Notes under the pieces: model-generated
What the model saw: only the letters and a program-made list of their open reading frames with translations
Told to the model about the DNA's origin: nothing
Databases searched by the model: none
Translations under genes and position numbers: made by a program
Part shown: piece by piece, positions 1 to 4,673 of the stretch
Position numbering within the stretch: position 1 is the first letter of the stretch
Layout: each line of letters opens with the position of its first letter
Assembly: GCA_025458755.1 (NCBI GenBank)
Contig: JALORT010000136.1
Coordinates: 1 to 6,369, forward strand
DNA length: 6,369 nucleotides
Direction: 5' to 3'
DNA from: Methylotetracoccus sp.
Lineage (GTDB): Bacteria > Pseudomonadota > Gammaproteobacteria > Methylococcales > Methylococcaceae

Positions 1-680
1 GCACGAAGGACAGCGCGAAGAAATCGATCCGTTCCTGCAGACCGACCGCGATATCGCCCAGGTCCTTTTTGGTCAGAGAAGGCAGCCTCACCCGCACGCC
101 GGGAAGGTTGATATGACGACGATTTCCCAACAGCCCGGGGATCACTACCTGGCAGCGCATCCGACTATCCCGGACTGATAAAGACCTTCATGCGGATCAG
201 ACCGCTGTCGACCAGCACCGTGTCTCCGACCGCCACATCGTTGATCAGGCCCGGATAATTCACATCGATGCAGCGCACCTCCTGCTGGACCGGTTCCGCC
301 TTCGGCGCCTCCATCACCAAGTCAAAGAGCTGTCCTTCTTCCAGATAGACAGGCTCGCCGATGTGGCCGGTCCTGATTTCCGGACCCTTGATGTCCATCA
401 TGATCGCGATCTGGCGCCCGACGTCACCGCAGACCCGTTTGACCTGCTGAATCGTCTGTCTCGTGCCCTCGTGGGTCGCGTGCGCCATGCTGATCCGCAC
501 CATATCGACCCGTTCCTGGATCAACTGCTTCAGCACCTCGTTGATGGATGTCGCCGGACCGATCTTAAAGATGATCTTGGTTTGGCGGTATCTGATCTCG
601 ACGGCGGGGAGGATGCTCTGGTCAGCATGGCGAAAGTCCTTGTGAAGCGCTTTGGCTATCGGACGCAATTGCAATACCAT
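1..680 (-). CDS. pyk: Divergent pyruvate kinase, N-terminal part, 3' partial and frameshifted
   Basis: Pyruvate kinase transfers phosphate from phosphoenolpyruvate to ADP in the last step of glycolysis, in the cytosol. The minus-strand translation shows the family hallmarks in order: [11 protein letters not shown] (canonical TIGPAS region), [11 protein letters not shown] (canonical RxNFSHGxHE), [12 protein letters not shown], then [10 protein letters not shown] at the start of the B domain. The frame then meets a stop at 165-167. The adjacent frame continues the same protein without a break ([41 protein letters not shown]) to the window edge, so one base is out of register near 180. The catalytic lysine and C-terminal domain lie outside the window. 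The start is uncertain: ATG at 680 is used because residues upstream look non-coding, but it has no clear ribosome binding site and leaves about 30 residues more than usual before the TK motif. It could be a pseudogene, or an intact gene with a sequencing error. Family assignment is firm; functional status is not. Confidence 0.8.
177..185 (-). other. Apparent +1 frameshift site in the pyruvate kinase gene
   Basis: On the minus strand the codons run Met-Lys-Val-Phe-Ile-Ser-Pro-Gly-stop. Dropping one base from the three-base run at 180-182 gives [16 protein letters not shown], which matches the usual pyruvate kinase B-domain pattern and joins the conserved downstream frame. The exact base cannot be placed from sequence alone. 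A sequencing or assembly error, a real inactivating mutation, or, less likely, programmed shifting would all look like this. The run is not a known slippery heptamer. Confidence 0.75.
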
Positions 681-860
681 CGGCGAGACGGTGCGCTGGG
701 ACAACCGCGCACCCCGGCGCCCGCTCGTTGGTCCATTCGGGCACGCGCGGCACTGCTTTGGGGCGATTTCCCATGGCGTGAGGAGTCTTTGAAGAGGGAC
801 CGCCGGGGGCAGCCGTTCTGTTTCGCCGCCCATCAGTCAACGCTTCGAACGCCGAACCGC

Positions 861-866
861 AGGAGG
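861..866 (+). promoter_or_regulatory. Shine-Dalgarno for the DUF2064 transferase
   Basis: A perfect AGGAGG lies 7 bases before ATG 874. It decides this start, even though the conserved domain only begins near residue 23. A later in-frame start would lack such a site. Confidence 0.75.
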
Positions 867-873
867 GCACGGG

Positions 874-1626
874 ATGAACGGACGATGTCATTCCACCAGA
901 GGTACTTGGCGGCGGCAGCGCTTCGCTCACGCGGACGTTCGCTTCCTGATTTTCGCCAAGGCGCCAGTGGAGGGACTCGCCAAAACACGCCTGATCCCGG
1001 CGCTCGGAGCCACAGGTGCGGCGCGCCTGCAGGCGGCGATGATCGAACAGACCCTGCAGACCTGCCTTCGAATCGCTCCGCGGGGGGTCGAGCTCTGGTG
1101 TGCTCCGAAGGCGGCCCACCCTTTTTTTGACGCCGTCGAACGACGATTCGGCGTGCTCTTGCAGGAACAGCAGGGAACCGACTTGGGCGGGCGGATGCTT
1201 CATGCCCTCTCCGACGCGTTGCTGCGGACCGAGGCCGCCGTATTGCTCGGCACCGATGCGCCGACGATCCGCGCCAGCGATTTGAGATCAGCGGCAGGCG
1301 CACTCCGGTCGGGCACGGATGTGGTGCTGGCACCGGCCCTCGACGGCGGCTATGTGCTGATTGGCGTGAACCGCGTCGATCCGCGACTGTTCGATAAGGT
1401 GGAATGGAGCAGTCCCCGCGTCCTCGCACAAACGCGGGAACGGCTGCGCGCGTTGAACTACCGTTGGCGGGAACTCCGCGCTCACCGTGATATCGACAGA
1501 CCGGAGGATTGGGCATGGCTGCTGCAGCGGGCACCCGAATGGGCGGAACGGCTGAAGCGGCCGCTGCAGCCGGAAAGCAGCGACGCGCCTGGAATGCCCC
1601 GCCTCTCGGCTACCGAGTCCGAATGA
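874..1626 (+). CDS. DUF2064 / TIGR04282-type transferase (GT-A fold)
   Basis: The 250-residue protein matches the DUF2064 family, annotated in databases as rSAM/selenodomain-associated transferase 1 or TIGR04282 arsenosugar biosynthesis glycosyltransferase. Members have a nucleotide-sugar transferase (GT-A-like) fold; most have no proven substrate. Visible motifs: FAKAPVEGLAKTRL at residues 27-40 (nucleotide-binding loop), QGTDLGGRM at 100-108, GTDAP at 126-130 (metal/nucleotide Asp), PALDGGYVLIG at 154-164, and DIDRPEDW at 206-213. No signal peptide or membrane segment is seen, so it should be cytosolic. It is slightly longer than the usual 200-230 residues, with a basic 20-residue N-terminal extension and a Pro/Ser-rich tail after about residue 228. 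No radical-SAM or glycosyltransferase partner is in the window; it is divergent from pyruvate kinase and convergent with the phosphatase. The family call is secure, the reaction is not. Confidence 0.88.
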   Translation: MNGRCHSTRGTWRRQRFAHADVRFLIFAKAPVEGLAKTRLIPALGATGAARLQAAMIEQTLQTCLRIAPRGVELWCAPKAAHPFFDAVERRFGVLLQEQQGTDLGGRMLHALSDALLRTEAAVLLGTDAPTIRASDLRSAAGALRSGTDVVLAPALDGGYVLIGVNRVDPRLFDKVEWSSPRVLAQTRERLRALNYRWRELRAHRDIDRPEDWAWLLQRAPEWAERLKRPLQPESSDAPGMPRLSATESE

Positions 1627-1661
1627 GGTTCAGGTGCGGCTGGCATGCAGTAGCAGCGGGC

Positions 1662-1688
1662 GTCGGAACGCCAGGATCAGGCGCCGAC
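1662..1688. terminator. GC-rich hairpin between convergent genes, possible bidirectional terminator
   Basis: GTCGG (1662-1666) and CGCC (1669-1672) pair with GGCG (1680-1683) and CCGAC (1684-1688). This gives a 9-bp stem with a two-A bulge and a 7-base loop. It starts 36 bases after the transferase stop and ends 40 bases beyond the phosphatase stop, where a shared terminator is expected. Neither side has a real T-tract, so intrinsic termination is uncertain. A smaller perfect stem, CCCGG (1724-1728) with CCGGG (1732-1736), encloses the phosphatase stop codon in its loop. Confidence 0.4.
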
Positions 1689-1728
1689 TTCATGAACGCT
1701 CATCACTCGAGACCGTTGGTCAACCCGG

Positions 1729-3237
1729 CTACCGGGGCTTCAGCGGCTCTCTTTTCCACACCGCCTGGCCTTCGGCATTGATGATCTGAAAAGTCAAAGT
1801 CCCGCTATCGGCCACCTCGACAGCACCGACATTCATCCAGTGCTTGGCCTGCGCGAACGTTGCGACGGCAGCGGGGTCCTCAACGCCGAAGGCGAACAAG
1901 CGTTCGGGCTTCAGCGTCTGGTCGAGGACCGGACTCGCCAACAGCCCCGCATTCATCGGGCCTGACGTGAATTCGTACAACGTCAAGGAGGCATCGTTCC
2001 GATAGGGTCGCAGGCGGACCGACTGAGCCCTGTGGAGATCCGCGGCGAGCCAGATGCTGTTATAAATTTTCTCTTCCCTTATGTACGTCAGAAGCTGCAG
2101 CAACTCCTGCTCGAAGCCGGTGCGCTGCTCGCCATTGGCCCAACCATCGACGTATTTGTCACCCAGTCGTCCGGTGGGTGTCGAAATCGGGACGCTGCTG
2201 ACGATGAACTTCCACGTCGCATCCGATTCCTTCAGTTTTTTTTTCAGCCAGGTCAACTGCTCGCGCCCAAGCAAGGTCTTGGGGGTCTCGGCACTGTCTT
2301 CAGCCATATTGGAGTCGCGGTACTGCCGCGTATCGAGCAGGAATAGTTCCACGTGCTTTCCCCAGCGCACATTGCGGTAGAGCCGCAGCGGCGTTTCGCC
2401 TCCGGGTACGATCGGATTGTAGTCAATGAAGGCGTCAAGACCGATCGGCAACAGGTGTTGTCCCGCCTTGTAAGGTTTGGCATCACGAGTGTCGTGCAGC
2501 GGACCGAAGGCGTCGACGACTTCATGGTCGTCCCACATCGGGAAATAAGGCGTCACCGCCAAAAAATCGCGCAACGCCCTATCTTCGCGGCTGTATTTCC
2601 AATAGGCCCAGTATTCGGGCTTGGTGGTCGCGGGACCGACAGCACCGGGGATTTGCTCATTCCCGTAGGCGCCCCGGGGTTCGCATGGCTGATCGGCGTG
2701 GATCATGTCGCCGATGGCCACGAAGAAATCCCAGCGCGTCCGCGTCAGGACGTCGAAGATCGGAAATCCCTCACGACTGTCGCGACAAACGTTCTGCCCG
2801 CCGAGCGCCCCCCCGCTCGCAAAACGGACGGCTTGGGGCGCGCTGGGCGGAGGCGCGGTGCGGAAACTCCCCGAGGCTGGATCATGGCGCGGCACGGTCG
2901 CGTCGCCGCCGAAACGCACCGCATACTGATAGTCGCTGTTCGGTTTCAGTCCGTGGAAGCGCAGCTTTCCGGTGAAATCGTGATCGGCATTGACAGCGAT
3001 TTCGGCGTGGCTGGGCGCACCGCCGGCCGAAGGCCGCAGCCAAACATGCATCGTTGTTTCGCGGTCGGTGCGGGACCAGATGATGACGCTGTCATGTGTG
3101 ACCGCGCCGGCCATCACGCCGTGGGTTGTCGGAGCCCTTTCCTCGGTGCTTGCCGCAACGGCGTGGGAACACCAAACAACGGCGGGCAGGGCCGCGAGCC
3201 GCATTAACCTCAACAAGGGCGTTATGATCTCCATCAC
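1729..3237 (-). CDS. phoD: Secreted PhoD-like alkaline phosphatase / phosphodiesterase
   Basis: This 502-residue protein belongs to the PhoD-like metallophosphatase family, exported enzymes that release phosphate from phosphate mono- and diesters. An N-terminal signal peptide is visible: hydrophobic residues 7-23, then HAVA before AS, a likely signal peptidase I site near residue 29. There is no twin-arginine motif, so Sec export is expected, unlike the Tat-exported Bacillus PhoD. Residues 38-127 form the Ig-like PhoD N domain (GVMAGAVTHDSVIIWSR, then LKPNSDYQYAVRFGG). The catalytic domain shows FFVAIGDMIHAD (171-182), MWDDHEVVD (234-242), LLDTRQYR (300-307), VSSVPIST (347-354) and AADLHRA (398-404), which carry the Asp and His metal ligands. 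The usual FASC segment reads FASGGALGGQNVCR. Length is normal. The start is GTG 3237 or ATG 3234; GGAG at 3245-3248 is 7 and 10 bases upstream respectively. It is convergent with the transferase and 640 bases from the UspA-like gene, so probably transcribed alone. No Pho box was found. Confidence 0.92.
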   Translation of the reverse strand: MMEIITPLLRLMRLAALPAVVWCSHAVAASTEERAPTTHGVMAGAVTHDSVIIWSRTDRETTMHVWLRPSAGGAPSHAEIAVNADHDFTGKLRFHGLKPNSDYQYAVRFGGDATVPRHDPASGSFRTAPPPSAPQAVRFASGGALGGQNVCRDSREGFPIFDVLTRTRWDFFVAIGDMIHADQPCEPRGAYGNEQIPGAVGPATTKPEYWAYWKYSREDRALRDFLAVTPYFPMWDDHEVVDAFGPLHDTRDAKPYKAGQHLLPIGLDAFIDYNPIVPGGETPLRLYRNVRWGKHVELFLLDTRQYRDSNMAEDSAETPKTLLGREQLTWLKKKLKESDATWKFIVSSVPISTPTGRLGDKYVDGWANGEQRTGFEQELLQLLTYIREEKIYNSIWLAADLHRAQSVRLRPYRNDASLTLYEFTSGPMNAGLLASPVLDQTLKPERLFAFGVEDPAAVATFAQAKHWMNVGAVEVADSGTLTFQIINAEGQAVWKREPLKPR

Positions 3238-3308
3238 GTGATGTCTCCGGATGAATCCCGCTGGCGGTCTGCGCGATGCCGCTTTGCACGAGACTTCAGC
3301 GGCTTCAC
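3234..3308 (-). CDS. Possible 24-codon basic leader ORF coupled to the phosphatase
   Basis: A GTG at 3308 is preceded by AAGGA six bases upstream (3315-3319) and by GGAG just before that. It opens a 24-codon frame very rich in Arg and Lys, with no Trp or Cys. Its TGA (3236-3234) shares its last A with the phosphatase ATG (3234), the TGATG arrangement typical of translational coupling. No known family is recognised. The spacing and overlap support translation; the low information in so short a frame does not exclude chance. It is also the tail of a longer open frame starting at 3419. Confidence 0.28.
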   Translation of the reverse strand: MKPLKSRAKRHRADRQRDSSGDIT

Positions 3309-3344
3309 TTGAGTTCCTTCTCCGTCGCTAAAATTCGCGCAGCT

Positions 3345-3353
3345 AACATAACA
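3345..3353 (-). promoter_or_regulatory. Weak extended -10 candidate for the phosphatase
   Basis: On the minus strand TGT-TATGTT resembles an extended -10 element (TGn plus four of six bases of TATAAT). It sits in the only AT-rich patch upstream of the phosphatase. Transcription would begin near 3338, about 30 bases before the leader GTG. No acceptable -35 box lies 16-18 bases upstream, so this is tentative. Confidence 0.22.
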
Positions 3354-3437
3354 CACCATCCCAGCGTTCGTGGCCAACCCAAGCTTCCGGACCGTCCCGC
3401 ACCAGCACCCGCTAAGCATCGGACGTTCGCGTTCGGG

Positions 3438-3668
3438 TTAGTCTTCGCGTCCTGCGGTGACACGGCGCCTTGCGCCACAGGACCGGCACGCTGCGGCATC
3501 CCTCCGCCAACGATTCATTTTGATTTGAGGTAGGTACGCTGGCGCCTCTGCCGAGTGGCCGGCCGAAGCGTCCGCATGCGGACACCGTGACGCCGGAAGC
3601 CAGTTGGCGTTCTCCGTTCTGGATTGGCGCGGCCGGGATGCGACAGGCGCCCCCGCTGCCAGGTCCAC
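3438..3668 (-). CDS. Doubtful 76-codon small ORF with strong Shine-Dalgarno
   Basis: A GTG at 3668 follows a perfect AGGAGG (3676-3681) with 7-base spacing, so initiation is possible. The translation is Ala-, Arg- and Ser-rich, has one CxxC (CRSC) and an upstream Cys-Pro-His, but matches no family I know. It has no hydrophobic segment. The composition looks like chance GC-rich reading, so it is listed only because of its initiation signal. Confidence 0.12.
   Translation of the reverse strand: MDLAAGAPVASRPRQSRTENANWLPASRCPHADASAGHSAEAPAYLPQIKMNRWRRDAAACRSCGARRRVTAGRED
3449..3483. repeat. Nested inverted repeat
   Basis: GTCCTG (3449-3454) pairs with CAGGAC (3478-3483). Inside it, GGCGC (3464-3468) pairs with GCGCC (3472-3476) across a CTT loop. 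Nine unpaired bases on one side and one on the other separate the two stems. No T-tract follows. It lies about 140 bases upstream of the leader ORF of the phosphatase and could be an RNA structure or a protein site. Confidence 0.5.
3570..3583. repeat. Perfect 14-base palindrome
   Basis: GTCCGCATGCGGAC reads the same on both strands. It has no loop, so a dimeric DNA-binding protein site is more natural than a hairpin. Chance occurrence in GC-rich DNA is possible, and no regulator is known for it. Confidence 0.4.
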
Positions 3669-3769
3669 AGGCTTTCCTCCTGCTGGACGACTGAACGACG
3701 GCGGGATGCTGCCACGACCCGGCCGCTCAGCGATCTTCGACTACACTTGAATTGTGCCGAGAGACTGGG

Positions 3770-3810
3770 CTGCACCGAGTGCAGGGAGAGCATTCCCCCC
3801 AATGTTCTCC
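3770..3810. repeat. Two abutting hairpins
   Basis: The first is CTGCAC (3770-3775) with GTGCAG (3779-3784) across a CGA loop. The second begins at the next base: GGAGAGCATT (3785-3794) with AATGTTCTCC (3801-3810) across six Cs. Its single imperfect pair would be a G-U wobble in plus-strand RNA but an A-C mismatch in minus-strand RNA. The pair lies 71 bases past the UspA-like stop. Without a T-tract it is not a standard terminator for that gene; it may protect the mRNA 3' end or belong to a plus-strand transcript. Confidence 0.45.
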
Positions 3811-3842
3811 GCTCCCGGCACACCGGCAGCGGCGTGACGGTG

Positions 3843-3869
3843 TGGTTGACGGGCCATCGCGATCAACCA
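3843..3869 (-). terminator. Hairpin after the UspA-like gene, possible terminator
   Basis: TGGTTGA (3843-3849) pairs with TCAACCA (3863-3869), extended by two more pairs past a single bulged base, leaving an 8-base loop. It begins 11 bases after the stop codon of the UspA-like gene, where a terminator would be. There is no T-tract downstream on the minus strand, so termination would need help or another element. Confidence 0.35.
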
Positions 3870-3880
3870 GGTTCCGCCGG

Positions 3881-4666
3881 TCAAACCAACATGACCGGAC
3901 AGTCCGCGGCGTCCGCGACCTCTTCCAGCCAGTCTCCATCTTCACGCTTGACCACCACCAAACGACACCCACTCTGCCGGATCTGCCGTATCAGCGTTGG
4001 GGCATCGAAAGGTTCCAGCGCGATGACGCGCAGCGATGAACGGGGTAGCCGCCGGGCGGCGATGAGGCGCCGCCGAATCTGCTCCACGAGGTCGGGCCGC
4101 TGCCCCGGAACCGCGACAGTGAGCCGAGCCGAATGGGCTGCCGCGATATCCTCAGCGGCCTGCAGAGCCCGAAAGGACTCTTCCGTACCGTCAACGATCG
4201 CCCAAATCGGCTGTTCGCCGGCTGCAGCTCCACCGCGGAATCCGGCAAATCCGCCGCTGGACGGGGCGGTTTTGCCGCCTCCCGGCTCTCCTCGCCGGCT
4301 CAACACCAGCACTTCCACGTCGTCCTGAATCGCCAAGGCGGTGCGGATGAAATGCCCGCGGACGATTTTCAGACTGGTCCTGACGGACCGCTCCTCGCTG
4401 AGACGATCGATCGCCTGTTGGATCTGGGATAGGCTGGCCCGTTGCGCGCGCGAAACGCGCGGTTGATCGATCTCCCGCTCGGTGCCGGAACAGCGTGCCA
4501 CCTCTTTGGTGAACGGCAAATCCGCGACGTTGATCAGATTCACCTCCTCGACGAACAACGCCTCCAGCTCGCAACCTTTGCGAGCCGCCAGAGCCGCAGC
4601 CATCTCCAGCCCGCCGAGATCCCTCCGACAGGCGTTCAGCGCGACGATGATGCGCAGGCGACCCAT
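3881..4666 (-). CDS. UspA-like (universal stress) protein, two degenerate Usp-type halves
   Basis: This protein of about 261 residues looks like a tandem universal stress protein. The first half opens with a beta strand (RLRIIVALN), has a second (ELEALFVEE) and ends LVLSRRG. The second half starts with IWAIVDGTEESFRALQAAEDIA, a Usp-like strand-Asp-helix element shown here by its key parts VDGTEES and RALQAA, and ends with LVVVKRE and DCPVMLV, the typical final Usp strand. A Gly/Ala-rich linker joins the halves. The ATP-binding GxxG-9x-G(S/T) motif is not visible, so nucleotide binding is doubtful. No signal peptide or membrane segment is seen. ATG 4666 is chosen because the fold begins immediately after it; in-frame ATGs at 4684 and 4693 overlap the protease gene and would add nonconserved residues. 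The gene follows the protease stop by 7 bases, implying one transcript and perhaps translational coupling. A stress or protein quality-control role is inferred from context only. Confidence 0.72.
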   Translation of the reverse strand: MGRLRIIVALNACRRDLGGLEMAAALAARKGCELEALFVEEVNLINVADLPFTKEVARCSGTEREIDQPRVSRAQRASLSQIQQAIDRLSEERSVRTSLKIVRGHFIRTALAIQDDVEVLVLSRRGEPGGGKTAPSSGGFAGFRGGAAAGEQPIWAIVDGTEESFRALQAAEDIAAAHSARLTVAVPGQRPDLVEQIRRRLIAARRLPRSSLRVIALEPFDAPTLIRQIRQSGCRLVVVKREDGDWLEEVADAADCPVMLV

Positions 4667-4673
4667 CGACTCA

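Larger units (their letters stand above)
3309..3880. other. Long intergenic gap with inverted repeats, no convincing gene
   Basis: This 572-base stretch separates the 3' end of the protease/UspA unit from the phosphatase on the same strand. Open frames here give Arg-, Ala-, Ser- and Pro-rich translations without family motifs, as expected by chance in GC-rich DNA. It contains a nested inverted repeat at 3449-3483, a 14-base palindrome at 3570-3583, two abutting hairpins at 3770-3810, and a hairpin at 3843-3869 just after the UspA stop. A small frame at 3438-3668 has a good ribosome binding site. Confidence 0.6.

Noticed and set aside
363..1130. Plus-strand 255-codon frame overlapping pyruvate kinase and transferase
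   Set aside because: It crosses two real genes in wrong frames, has no motif and no ribosome binding site.
622..1534. Minus-strand frames of 193 and 233 codons opposite the transferase
   Set aside because: Both are antisense to the DUF2064 gene, with low-complexity Arg/Pro/Ser translations.
3089..3095. CTGTCAT, one half of a Pho box
   Set aside because: It occurs once, inside the phosphatase coding region, without the required second half 11 bases away.
2353..3207. Plus-strand open frame of 284 codons opposite the phosphatase
   Set aside because: Antisense shadow of the PhoD-like gene, whose catalytic motifs are clear; the plus-strand product is unrecognisable and Arg/Gly-rich.
3541..3615. 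tRNA-Leu/Ser-like D-arm wording (GCCGAGTGGCC) followed by a palindrome
   Set aside because: No T-arm consensus (GTTCGA) follows and no acceptor stem can be closed, so it is not a tRNA.
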